The notes under the pieces were generated by a model, which worked only from the letters and a program-made list of their open reading frames with translations, was not told the origin of the DNA and made no database searches. A stretch of DNA of 64,000 bases, taken from the NCBI RefSeq assembly GCF_963678635.1, contig NW_026970820.1, positions 618,001 to 682,000 of the forward strand. The letters are read 5' to 3'. This document shows positions 34,523-44,382 of the stretch, piece by piece; position 1 is the first letter of the stretch, and every line of letters begins with the position of its first letter. Source of the stretch: Symsagittifera roscoffensis. Its lineage: Eukaryota; Xenacoelomorpha; Acoela; Convolutidae. The position numbers and the translations under genes are program-made.

Positions 34523-37500
34523 TCAAATTGCACACTCTATCCAAAAATCAACACGTTGTTGCCCTGACTCAAAGTTCCACATATAAGCTGCAACTGTCCA
34601 TGGCTGCATGGCATACAAGTCAGAATCTTGAACCTTACAACTGTTCAAGTTGCGAAGGTAATCCGTTAGACCAATCTCAGTTTCCCGGATCAGCATGGTT
34701 TTCAAATGAGGATCTTTCAATGACACAAACACCATTATGAAGCCCTCAGCAGTTTTGGGTACGTTGAAGTGGCTACGTAAGAAAGGAGTCGATGGTATTT
34801 CAATGGGAGTGCGCTGCAAATGACTATCGCGTATCGCTTTGAAAAATTTGTAAACTCGCTCTTCGTGTAGATTTCTGGTTTTCAAAACACTTCTGATTGC
34901 CTCGAGAGTTGCTTCTTTCTTGCCAACAAAAGTCAAGCAATTCAGAGCGGGTATTCTACTGCCTATTACAAATAGTTGAGAAGGCAGCCACAAACTATAT
35001 TTGGACTCCGACACCGAAACTGCTGTTGCCACCTGGGGAAATTCGTCTCCCAGAATTCTATGACAGTTTGATGCCACATAGTTAGCTAGAGGAACTTGCA
35101 CTCTCCGAACACTGTTTGCCTTGAATGGTTGCACGAATCCTTTAATTTTTCGTACTTTCAAAGTGCGCCACTGACGAAATCTTTCGCTTTGAAGGCAGTC
35201 AACATTTATATCGGTAGGATTTGTGGCTACGAAAACAGTTATCGAATCTGCAGTTGAATTTTGATAATCCACAACTGCCAATGATCCTTGTTGAACATTC
35301 TCCATGTTGCAACAGAATTGTAGTATTGCCGATTGATATACAAGAATTCTTGCAGGCATGCGGACGGTACGATCCAAAAATTTTGACACATCGTCTGAGG
35401 CTTCACGCCACTGGTGGGAACCAGCTAGCCGCAATTCATCTGAAGCATCAATGTGATAAAAAGGACTGCCAGATCTTCGAACGGCGTTAAAGTGCATCTG
35501 TACAGCCTCTCTTTCAGCAGACTTCTTACCAAAAATTCTCATTATGGTAGGCTCAACATCTTCCCAGGTTTCGACGAACTGACAATGATCAGTAAATAAA
35601 GAAACAATTTCTTCGACAGCGCAATCGGGAATTGGTCTCTGCTCCATTAGATGAAGTAGACGTTGTCCATGAGGATCAATCATTCTCACAAGGTGTGTCA
35701 AAAAGTTAAAGTTGAAGCCATAAAGCAGTGCAGTTGACGAAAAAACATCACGGCCGGACACGTTTGGGAGCTGCATACAATCACCGTTCGCTAAAACGAA
35801 CGTCCCCCCGAAAGGTGCATAGTTATCTTTCACTCGTTGCAAAACTATGTCCATAGCCGCAAGTAGCTCTGCGTTCACTACACTTATCTCCTCCAAAATC
35901 ACGAACTGCAAACTTGATACCAGATTCAACCGCTTCGGATCTCGAGTTAGTTTCAACACAGCCTCTTCCGCCATTTTTGAGGCACTTAAGTTTTTAACAG
36001 GGATCCCGAACAACCTATGAATGTGTTCGCCTCCTAAGTGATTTGCACGTCTTGCAGCAAGACTTGTAACCATCGATACAAGACCGTTCATCAAGGCGTA
36101 TGAGAGAACAATTCTGCAAACATGGCTTTTTCCAGAACCAGGAGGGCCTAATATGATTTCATTCTTTAGATTCAAAACACCTCGGCGAGTAGTACAACAA
36201 CGGGTACGAACGCTTCGAATTATGTTATCAATTATAACATCCTGTTCCACCATCGATTCAGGTGACTGATACTCGGGATATATGATCTCAGGTATCCATT
36301 CAGTTAAACGGTCGGATAAATTTGGCAGCAAAGTTGGTAGATCGTGAACATTCAAACTGGCAATATTAGAGAAAAGTGACTGCTGCGATGAGTTCAAATG
36401 ATCTTTAGCCGATTGTTCCATAGCTTCTGTAATATGATCCAACAGAACCGCGGGAGTGTCAAAATTTACTTCGTTTTCGGCTACGTTGAGCAATTGAGAG
36501 AAAGCACTGTCAGCAGCAAGGAGCTTTGCCGAGAATGATAATGAGCCTCCAGGCAGAAAAATCAATTCTTTACAAGTGTAAAGGGAAAGCAGAGACAACA
36601 CATCGGCGCGATTGTACGTTATTCGGTTTTCAATGAGACCACTTTTCTTAAAACTGTCTAAAAGTTGATACGAGGAGAAAAGTTCCAATTCTGTTGCAAA
36701 TTTTCCAAAGCGAAGAACAAATGCAATCAAAAAATTCAAAGCATTTCTTGGAGATACTGACTTGAACACAATCTCAGGTAAAATTTTTGAGTTTTCAGTA
36801 GAAAGCCACCAAATTGCTTTAGTTTTCTTGTGGGTACATCTATGTAAGATGCTAACATTGTATTTTTTACAGGGAGATGTCGGTTGGTTGTTCAAATACG
36901 ATTCAATAATGGCAACAGCAGCTTCGTTTATTCGGACCCAATTATTGAGGCAATCGATCCAAGGGGCAAATTGATTCATTTGGAAACATTTTGTCATTTC
37001 ATCAATCTCAAATTTATGCTTACTGAATAAAAAGCATCGATAGTACACCTCCACACTGTCTATACACAACAACTCTGGAGGCCGCAAACTGAATTGAGCA
37101 AGTTTGTCATAAAGTTCAATTTGTCGGCAAATGTCCTCAAGCATGAGGGCTTGAGACTCGGTTATTCTTCTCCACTCTTCAACCGCTGAATCAGGAGATC
37201 GCATTTCATTTATTTTGGGGGAGGTGAATGGAGCAGTTCGATACGCAACGAAACGCTCACCAGCTGCAACATTCGGAATATGAACAAATTGCATATTTGT
37301 TATTACGATTGATTTTCTTAGAAGCCAATGAGTTCCCTCTGTGATCGATAACAAAGAGCATTCAACTTTTTCAACTTTTCTCTCGCGGGCTTTATCAACT
37401 GCAAAAAAATGTTTGACACTGCTCAAATGCCGATTGGTGACACCTTCAGAACGTAGCCGAAAGTTCTTTCCGTCTCGACCAGACATGATGTTAGCATCAG

Positions 37501-40500
37501 CATGTTCTTCTACCTTACTTGAGTAGTAGGTCAAATAAGAGCAACTCATCTGTGGGTCGGTAGCTAACAGATTGGTGCTGGAGAGTGTAAGAAGAAACAG
37601 GTGTGCATTTGTCGCTACAAAATGTTCGCCTTTCGTAGCTGCATACATATGCTTTTCACTTTTTAAAATGGAGCTTGGTTGCAACCACTGGGCATCACGG
37701 TCTACATATTCAGCCAACCCAAGCTCATGAAGAATCTTCAAAGCTGCTTCGGGGTAGTAGCGTATCAAGGACATTTTCCAGTTTGCGTGGCTTTCTGGAA
37801 ATGGAGGGGTGCGGCAAATTTTGTTTCCTTGTGCATCTTTTCGCTTCATGCAACGGAACTTACTTTTTTCACAATCGTGCGTATGAAGGGCAACACACAA
37901 CTCGTACTTGCTAGTCAGATCGGAATGAGATGATAGTAAATTCAAGTTACTCTCCATTATAGATTCAAGCTTGTTAAAGATCGTTTTCTTTGCACATTGA
38001 ATTGAAAAGTCCACAGAAAACGTTCCTGGCTCGCACCATATCAAAATATGATAATGGGGAAGGTTCCCTGCTGTTGTTTGGAATTCTGCTCGAGCCCATA
38101 TTTTTTTGACTTTTCCAATAATTTTTTCCTTAGTATTTTTCAACAAATCTATCAAGTGGTAAACACTGTTTGTCCATGCACGGAGGACTGTGCTCATTAT
38201 TGCGTTCATAGCAGCGGTCTTTTTCTCATCTGGTTCTTTTCGATAAAAAGAAACAGTGGACTGCATAATCCCCGCCACTCCTGGATTCTTCATTTGATTA
38301 CATGATAATGTTAAAAAGCAGTCTACAGGATCAGAAGAAACAGCTGCTACTAGTTCTCGCAAGTGTATCTCACCGTCATTGCAATCGTACATCGTCTTAG
38401 CACTAAACAGCCCTATTTTTTCATTTCTCATTTGCAATGTCTGTAAGCCTCTCTTAAAAAAAGACATAGAGTGTTTTGCACCCAAAGACAAATTTATCAA
38501 GCAGTCAACCGCAAACTGAATATATTGGACCGAAGAACTAGTCGGAAGTGTGAGATCTGTTATTCGTGTAGAGAAATGTTGTAGTAAGTCTTCAAAAAGA
38601 AATCGCTTCGCAGTCTTTTGATCGCAAAACAAAAAAAAAGGCAGAGATCCTGGAATGGTGCCATCTAATAGCTGGTAGTAAAAAATAGAAGGGAATAGCA
38701 GTCCTTCTAATTGCATCAATGAAATTGCACACTTTGGCTTTGTTGCTGTAAAACACTGCAATGCACGACGAAATCTTGCAGTACTCTCAGTGGGGAAGCG
38801 AGTTCGATGCATAACAGTCATATGAGAGTTTAAAATAGCTTGCACTGGTATGATGGACATATCACTAGAGTTATCTGGCACTTCAAGTGGTGCTGAGGGC
38901 ACAGCCGCATCTGTATCCATTGAGGCGTAATGCTCATCTGATATGGGAATGGGAGGCACAAAGTACTCATCTGAAGAACTTTCGTCAGAGCATGACTGGT
39001 TGCAAATCTTCGGTTCGTTAGTGGACTGCACAGTTCGACGCACGCCATAATTGAACTCAATTTCTTTTTTTTCACTTTCAATGAAATGTTTTTGACACAA
39101 AGAAATGAAGCAGTCATTATAAGGACATCGCCATCTAGATTGATTAGGACATTTTTTGGCGGAAGAACACAAATAACCACTAGAGCGAAAATCAACACAC
39201 ATCAACAAAGCATGTAGTGGACATTTAACCTTGCTCTGCCCTGACACGAAAGCCATTGCTGAGACTGGTGGCGTAGGCGCTGCACATGCAAACATGAAAC
39301 GAACTCTGTTGTTCTGACTACACCTCTCATCAATTTTACTCAATCCTTTACAAGGATTTAACAGCCACCAAACATCACTGTCTTCATATCGCAGTCGGAT
39401 ATTAAATGGATTGCCAATTGGGGAAAACTCTTCTAGTAGAAAGTACTTTGGTCCCAGACCTCGAAATTGTTCCAGCAAGTTCTTTTGGCATCGAGTACCA
39501 TACCACAGAAACATTTCATCCTCCAAAGGCTGGAGTGATTGGCTGGACGAACGATCGACCACTTTGGTGTAGGCGGTAAGCAATTGAACTAATAATGGGA
39601 TAGAATGGGAATTTCTTGAATCAAACTGTTTGAATTTGTTAACTTTATTTTGAACGCTTATTTTATCGTGAAGTAACTCATTAGCAACAAACTTGGAAAG
39701 ATCGGTTTGTTTTGTAAACAAGTAACTATTAAGTACTCGATTATTGCAAAATAAAATATGCAACAAGGACATCACATAATTGGATTTGGTTAGTGATACT
39801 GAAGGCAAGGATGGCTGGACGCCATTGCGACAAACACTGTTCAGCATAGGTTTCACCCAGCGTTCGCCAACAAAGTTTTCAGAATCTTGACTGCTTTGGA
39901 TGGCAAGAGAAACGTTTAATGGTATGAAACTAGCACTTTTGACAAAGGGTTGTAACTGGTCAGATGTCAACTTGGCTGATTTTGAGCAGCTGAGGAAAGA
40001 TTTGGTGGAAACTTGTTCATTAACTGCTATTTCATTCAAATGCTCATCCATATCGTTTCTATGGCGAATGAACAAGCCTTCTTTTTCCGGTAAAATGAAA
40101 TCACTTTTCACATTGAATCGCCTTTTTGTATGTAAAAGTAAAGAACCCACACCCTGGGCACCTCCAGTAGCTTTAGCCATTGTCCATGTACTTGAGAATT
40201 CGCCAACTTTCATGGTCGTCGCTGCCCTTAACGAAGGAACAATCGGAGCAAGCCTGTTTTCATGAGGATGTGACAGCGATCCGCATGTAGGATGGCGGGG
40301 AACATGAATCATTCGTAACTTGGTTCCACCGTCATGGTTGCGACACGTTGCCACTTGAAGGCCTTTGTCTTCCACAAAAATGGAAGGCCGAAGTAAAAAA
40401 GGTAGTTCCGTGTCACAAATGTCTAGATAATCAGGTCGTATACACGCCATGGAAGCGTTCACATTTGACTTGAAGCACTTGAAATCTTGCATCATATAAT

Positions 40501-42274
40501 TTAGGAGATGATTGAAGCCAACGCCACCGCACTCGTTCAAAAAAACGGATGCCCCACAGAAACATCGAACAGATGGAAAATTGTATTTTTTCATCGCTGT
40601 AACATAGTCAGCGCTTTTGTAGGTAGATAAAAGTCGACGAAAATCATTTAATTGCCTGGTTACGTCTACAAAAACGTTTTCCGAAAAAGTCAGAAAACCA
40701 TCTTTTATATTATTTTGTAGATCTGGCACCCAAGACAACAGCAACTGGAACGGTAGTTTTGACGATAATTCAATTTTTTTGCGCAAAGTATTGATGACAC
40801 AAGGCCACGCTGATGGCCATGAGGGTGAAAAGGAAGTGCTGCTGTATATAGCGCACAGAGAACAAACTTCAACATTTTCGGCTTGAAATTTCGGAATATA
40901 CTTTCGTTTACAAATCAATTTTGTCGGCAAAGGCTGTAAAATGATGGGATAAAACAAGGTTGAAAATCGTTGGCAAGCATCGCATCGGATTTCAACATTC
41001 ACAACATTCTTGTCGTTTGTTCTCATTATCTCAAAATCTGTATCGAAGTTCGCTCTGAGCAAAAAATGGGGAACTTTCTGGCTCAATAAATCGTAATCAA
41101 TGGCAAACTTTGTATTCAAATCTGTACAAGTAAACCGCATTTTTTTTGAACCCTCAACTGATGCAGTTTTTCGACGGTTTCGTTTTCTCGTTTCATCAAC
41201 TGGTAAACTGCAATAAAGTTTTTCACCTTTTGAATGCACGGTACTTGTACATGGACGATTGACAAGATTCAGGTTAGTTGACAATAAAGGAGTAACTGAA
41301 GAGTTATACACCTTTCGTATTGGCTCCCAATGTCGGTTTTGTAAGGATAGAAGCATATGGTGTTCTGCCACAACAGGAGGTGTAGGTGAATAGATCATCC
41401 AGCGACGGCTTTCATTTACATACACAACTACATGCAAGCAAAATAAATTGCAGAATGTGGCTATCTCCAGATCACCACCATACGTCCCATTGGTGCTCAT
41501 CTTTTCTCTTGCAATGTACTCGTGTCCATTTATACAACCATCAGGGCCGTACAAATTGTAATGTAAAGGGGTAAAAGGCATCAAGGGAAGGTTTTCACAT
41601 ATTACTGATCTCAGCTGAGCTTCCAAAACGACGGAGTTTGATCCACATATCAAAGATGCAAGCGAGCCGAACAAACAATTTCCATTACGAGCTATTGCAT
41701 AAAACTCAATGGGATAGTCGGAAGGATTCAGTTGAGCTGGCAGCATGTGAGCAAATTTTCCAAATGGTATATTCATCTTGCGGCAAGCCTCCTCATAAAA
41801 CATTGTAGTCGGATGATTCAAGACGATTGGCTTTTGCAAGGGAACCGAAACTGCTGGTATATCATTTTCTTCGCTTAAAGCGCGCTGATTAGTTGAGTCT
41901 TGCACAATATCAGCCTGGGATGAAAGTCCTTTTGTAGCTCCACTGTTATCAAGTGACAACTCGAAAGTATGCGGGAGCATTATTGAATCTGTCGCCTTAT
42001 CTTCATTTTCAATTTTACGCGGCAAATCGCAACTATGCGTGTTTCTTGAACTGTCATCAACATTTGTCAGAACAAAATCAAAGCGAGTTTTCTGAGGGTC
42101 ACTATTCATCTCAAATCCCAAGCACTTATCACAAACATCTTCACCGGTTCTGACAAATCGGACACATTGCTTGCACGTTTTCGTCGGATTTCTCTTCTTC
42201 TTTACAGGGCCAGGGTTACTCTCAACACATCCAATGATGAGCAACAATTGTAAAAGCAATCTATAGAGAACCAT
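34523..42274 (-). CDS. Helitron replicase/helicase (2A-like leader, OTU, HUH Rep, PIF1-type helicase), 2583 aa
   Basis: Rolling-circle transposase: the Rep domain nicks and religates DNA through an active tyrosine, and the helicase unwinds the displaced strand. I start it at ATG 42274; an in-frame GTG at 42304 lies upstream of a TTTTTTTCAG acceptor and is unlikely. Domains by residue: 2A-like LLLQLLLIIGCVESNPGP (6-23); Cys pairs C34/C37 and C48/C51; OTU-like protease (about 190-320; NGNC with Cys200, GGDLE, His315); Cys/His zinc ribbon (1018-1065); HUH motif HYH (1407-1409) after LTLSCNQ; YY..K (Y1583, Y1584, K1587); Walker A GPPGSGKS (2043-2050); LEE in motif II (2128-2129, instead of DE); GDCMQLP motif III (2164-2170); CHRILGD motif V (2404-2410); QLFVIGSR motif VI (2433-2440). 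The C-terminal 2510-2583 (LKD...LIRE...PWTVAAYMW) looks like a degenerate GIY-YIG region. OTU and CHRxxGD are typical of animal Helitron2/Helentron proteins. There are no internal stops in 7.7 kb. Confidence 0.93.
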   Translation of the reverse strand: MVLYRLLLQLLLIIGCVESNPGPVKKKRNPTKTCKQCVRFVRTGEDVCDKCLGFEMNSDPQKTRFDFVLTNVDDSSRNTHSCDLPRKIENEDKATDSIMLPHTFELSLDNSGATKGLSSQADIVQDSTNQRALSEENDIPAVSVPLQKPIVLNHPTTMFYEEACRKMNIPFGKFAHMLPAQLNPSDYPIEFYAIARNGNCLFGSLASLICGSNSVVLEAQLRSVICENLPLMPFTPLHYNLYGPDGCINGHEYIAREKMSTNGTYGGDLEIATFCNLFCLHVVVYVNESRRWMIYSPTPPVVAEHHMLLSLQNRHWEPIRKVYNSSVTPLLSTNLNLVNRPCTSTVHSKGEKLYCSLPVDETRKRNRRKTASVEGSKKMRFTCTDLNTKFAIDYDLLSQKVPHFLLRANFDTDFEIMRTNDKNVVNVEIRCDACQRFSTLFYPIILQPLPTKLICKRKYIPKFQAENVEVCSLCAIYSSTSFSPSWPSAWPCVINTLRKKIELSSKLPFQLLLSWVPDLQNNIKDGFLTFSENVFVDVTRQLNDFRRLLSTYKSADYVTAMKKYNFPSVRCFCGASVFLNECGGVGFNHLLNYMMQDFKCFKSNVNASMACIRPDYLDICDTELPFLLRPSIFVEDKGLQVATCRNHDGGTKLRMIHVPRHPTCGSLSHPHENRLAPIVPSLRAATTMKVGEFSSTWTMAKATGGAQGVGSLLLHTKRRFNVKSDFILPEKEGLFIRHRNDMDEHLNEIAVNEQVSTKSFLSCSKSAKLTSDQLQPFVKSASFIPLNVSLAIQSSQDSENFVGERWVKPMLNSVCRNGVQPSLPSVSLTKSNYVMSLLHILFCNNRVLNSYLFTKQTDLSKFVANELLHDKISVQNKVNKFKQFDSRNSHSIPLLVQLLTAYTKVVDRSSSQSLQPLEDEMFLWYGTRCQKNLLEQFRGLGPKYFLLEEFSPIGNPFNIRLRYEDSDVWWLLNPCKGLSKIDERCSQNNRVRFMFACAAPTPPVSAMAFVSGQSKVKCPLHALLMCVDFRSSGYLCSSAKKCPNQSRWRCPYNDCFISLCQKHFIESEKKEIEFNYGVRRTVQSTNEPKICNQSCSDESSSDEYFVPPIPISDEHYASMDTDAAVPSAPLEVPDNSSDMSIIPVQAILNSHMTVMHRTRFPTESTARFRRALQCFTATKPKCAISLMQLEGLLFPSIFYYQLLDGTIPGSLPFFLFCDQKTAKRFLFEDLLQHFSTRITDLTLPTSSSVQYIQFAVDCLINLSLGAKHSMSFFKRGLQTLQMRNEKIGLFSAKTMYDCNDGEIHLRELVAAVSSDPVDCFLTLSCNQMKNPGVAGIMQSTVSFYRKEPDEKKTAAMNAIMSTVLRAWTNSVYHLIDLLKNTKEKIIGKVKKIWARAEFQTTAGNLPHYHILIWCEPGTFSVDFSIQCAKKTIFNKLESIMESNLNLLSSHSDLTSKYELCVALHTHDCEKSKFRCMKRKDAQGNKICRTPPFPESHANWKMSLIRYYPEAALKILHELGLAEYVDRDAQWLQPSSILKSEKHMYAATKGEHFVATNAHLFLLTLSSTNLLATDPQMSCSYLTYYSSKVEEHADANIMSGRDGKNFRLRSEGVTNRHLSSVKHFFAVDKARERKVEKVECSLLSITEGTHWLLRKSIVITNMQFVHIPNVAAGERFVAYRTAPFTSPKINEMRSPDSAVEEWRRITESQALMLEDICRQIELYDKLAQFSLRPPELLCIDSVEVYYRCFLFSKHKFEIDEMTKCFQMNQFAPWIDCLNNWVRINEAAVAIIESYLNNQPTSPCKKYNVSILHRCTHKKTKAIWWLSTENSKILPEIVFKSVSPRNALNFLIAFVLRFGKFATELELFSSYQLLDSFKKSGLIENRITYNRADVLSLLSLYTCKELIFLPGGSLSFSAKLLAADSAFSQLLNVAENEVNFDTPAVLLDHITEAMEQSAKDHLNSSQQSLFSNIASLNVHDLPTLLPNLSDRLTEWIPEIIYPEYQSPESMVEQDVIIDNIIRSVRTRCCTTRRGVLNLKNEIILGPPGSGKSHVCRIVLSYALMNGLVSMVTSLAARRANHLGGEHIHRLFGIPVKNLSASKMAEEAVLKLTRDPKRLNLVSSLQFVILEEISVVNAELLAAMDIVLQRVKDNYAPFGGTFVLANGDCMQLPNVSGRDVFSSTALLYGFNFNFLTHLVRMIDPHGQRLLHLMEQRPIPDCAVEEIVSLFTDHCQFVETWEDVEPTIMRIFGKKSAEREAVQMHFNAVRRSGSPFYHIDASDELRLAGSHQWREASDDVSKFLDRTVRMPARILVYQSAILQFCCNMENVQQGSLAVVDYQNSTADSITVFVATNPTDINVDCLQSERFRQWRTLKVRKIKGFVQPFKANSVRRVQVPLANYVASNCHRILGDEFPQVATAVSVSESKYSLWLPSQLFVIGSRIPALNCLTFVGKKEATLEAIRSVLKTRNLHEERVYKFFKAIRDSHLQRTPIEIPSTPFLRSHFNVPKTAEGFIMVFVSLKDPHLKTMLIRETEIGLTDYLRNLNSCKVQDSDLYAMQPWTVAAYMWNFESGQQRVDFWIECAI

Positions 42275-42283
42275 TGTGCAGAC

Positions 42284-42286
42284 CTG
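42284..42286 (-). promoter_or_regulatory. 3' splice (possibly trans-splice) acceptor before the Rep start
   Basis: The minus strand reads ATTTTTTTCAG followed by GTCTGCACA and then the ATG at 42274. A strong acceptor 9 nt before a start codon with no matching upstream coding exon suggests either a 5'-UTR intron or spliced-leader addition. Confidence 0.55.
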
Positions 42287-42370
42287 AAAAAAATACGCAA
42301 TCACAGATGGCTGATATCATTGGCACAATAGTCGAGCAAATTATTACAGAGAGGCAACCGTTGCAGAATT

Positions 42371-42376
42371 TTTATT
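42371..42376 (-). promoter_or_regulatory. AATAAA poly(A) signal between the two element genes
   Basis: AATAAA on the minus strand lies about 175 nt after the stop of the upstream gene and about 86 nt before the TTTTTTTCAG acceptor of the Rep gene. That spacing is typical of trans-spliced operons. It may be chance in AT-rich DNA. Confidence 0.45.
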
Positions 42377-42548
42377 GTTCTGGAATGAAACAAAATGACA
42401 TTTTTAAGACTGCTGTTTTGTTACAACAAGTATCACTTTCAAACAAAAATTTTTCATCGCACAAAATGGAAATTTTAAGCGGCTAGCACGGATACAAAAG
42501 CTATTGCTTAGTTCGGCGTTTCATATTTGCACTGAACTTTAATCTGGA

Positions 42549-44382
42549 TCATTTGTCCTTTCGGAACTTTTTCCTCGCAGATAATGACGAAAGAGAAACA
42601 TCGTTGTCCTCTTGACTGGAAGATGCATCATCGTCAAACAACTGCCTTGCTAATCCTGTTTTAGTTTCGGGCTCTTTTTCAGTGCAGGGTTCCTGAATTA
42701 CCAGCCGGCCACTGAGGGAAGGAGAGGGGCCTGAAAAACAAGTATTTTTTTGCGCCACATGAAAACACTTTTGTGATGTTTACTAAAGGAAAACTTGCAA
42801 CATAGATGGTCAGTACATGAATACGGAGGTTCTCTTTTCCGACAATTTTCTATCCCGGAGCCAGTGAGATCCATCGTGGACAAATGGTGCGGTGGAGGTG
42901 AGGCAGGAATGACAGATCGTTGCTCATTCACAGATTCAGGGTTATGAACTCTGATTGACATCGTCTGCAAACGCGTCGCGTACAAAGCTCCAGGCCGGGC
43001 CATTTTGAAAACTTCGTGCACCATGTGCGTCGAAGTAGAAGGTCCTTGGCCATCTTTCCATGCGCCGGAAGATTTACCGTCGAGTTTGGGCAACTTGGCT
43101 GATGTGAATTCTTTACAGGAGGCGAAGGGTTCAGCAGAAGACTCGTCTAGACTGGTATCTGCATAAAAACAACCGGTGAAGCCAAATATATGATTATAAG
43201 GAGAATATGGCAAAGATACTATACTTTAAAAAGTGAAATAGTTTTAGATGCACCTTGCTTGCTTCAAATATTATTATATGAAATAATAAAGATTTGAACA
43301 GAAAAACCTTCCGATGGCGTTCCATATCGCATGTCTATCTGCTCCTCCGTCAGTGGCTCGTTCGGCTGGAGGTAGCTGATATGGAACACAAACTCTTCAG
43401 CTACAGAGTCGTTTTCATTGACTGCTGGCTTAAACCAGCCCTTAATGCGAAAACCCTGCTCAGCGTCAATGTTTTCAACCAACTGACGGATCTAAAAACA
43501 AAGGAGCCATTAGTACAGAAACAAAACTTTAATAAACCCCTGAAAACATACGTTCGACAAGCATATTTGAACACTTACAGCTTCGTCCATGTCCAGGGGA
43601 TCAAGTAGAGCGTTACTGAGGGGCCACTTCCGTATGTTTTCATGAATGAATGTAACCGTTAGCGTGTTGCTAATAATAGATACTTCATCACGATCCACTG
43701 CATCAAATTCATCACACCCAAATGCCAGATGCAGCGACCAATGTTTCAGCGGGGGAGCTGTGGTACATGCACAGGACGATTTACCAGTTTGCCCATCACA
43801 TAGAGCGCCGCTGCAGGTGTTATCTATTGGAGATGCTGATACTACAAATACAGAGCGGGAAACAAAGTCAAAAAAGTTGTATGAAGCTTGTGCGACTTTG
43901 TTGGGAGGCTTCACTATAACACTGTTGCTCAACGGAGTGTCAAGTGGAAGCACAGGATCGGGAACCTTAAGTAACGGGCTTTGAACGATTTGGCCATCGA
44001 CTCGAGGCAGAATGACGACGGTATCCATGCCTGGTTTCAGTTCCTTACTGTATCTCAGAAAGTCCCTCGATGCCTGCTCAGTTTCGGTGAACATCAGCAC
44101 GACGTTCCGTGTTTCCGGGACTCCAAATGCGTGAAACCGATCGTAGTTTTGCTGTACAGTTTTTATTTGGGGAGTCGTTTTATTTCCACGTCGCGGTTCC
44201 CAGATGGTAAATTTGCGTTTGTTTGCCGTTGAGTAAAGGTATGTCAGTTTCAGGAACGTTCGTTTTCCTCGTAGTCGTTTGTCATTGCTAATGAGGTCGC
44301 TGTACTGGATCTCCTCGCACATAGCGTTAACTCTCTCTTTACACTTGTCCAGATCCCAATCATGCTTCATGAAACCACTCAT
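42549..44382 (-). CDS. Helitron accessory protein, OB/zinc-type (RPA-like?), 4 exons, 514 aa
   Basis: Spliced gene upstream of and co-oriented with the Rep/helicase gene. Proposed exons (minus strand, 5' to 3'): 44382-43579, 43491-43308, 43158-42784, 42730-42549. Introns of 87, 149 and 53 bp start GTAAGT, GTTTTT and GTAAAC and end TTTTTAG, TATGCAG and TTTTTCAG. All phases agree and give 514 codons plus stop. Exon 1 (268 aa) has a possible OB-like stretch (about 80-135), a Cys cluster C190..C195..C204.C206 (TCSGALCDGQ...CAC) and an alternating hydrophobic region after it. Exon 2 holds GFRIKGWFKP. The C-terminal third is Ser/Pro/Asp-rich and ends with basic ARKKFRKDK, a possible nuclear signal. 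Helitrons of several lineages carry RPA-like ssDNA-binding proteins, so that role is inferred from context. I do not recognise a specific named family. Confidence 0.72.

Noticed and set aside
39900-40265. 121-codon plus-strand frame, and others opposite the Rep/helicase gene
   Set aside because: Shadow frames antisense to a well-supported coding region with recognised domains.
42275-42304. Upstream GTG start extending the Rep/helicase protein by 10 residues
   Set aside because: The extension reads through a T-tract plus CAG splice acceptor. ATG 42274 directly yields the Leu-rich 2A-like leader, so it is the better start.
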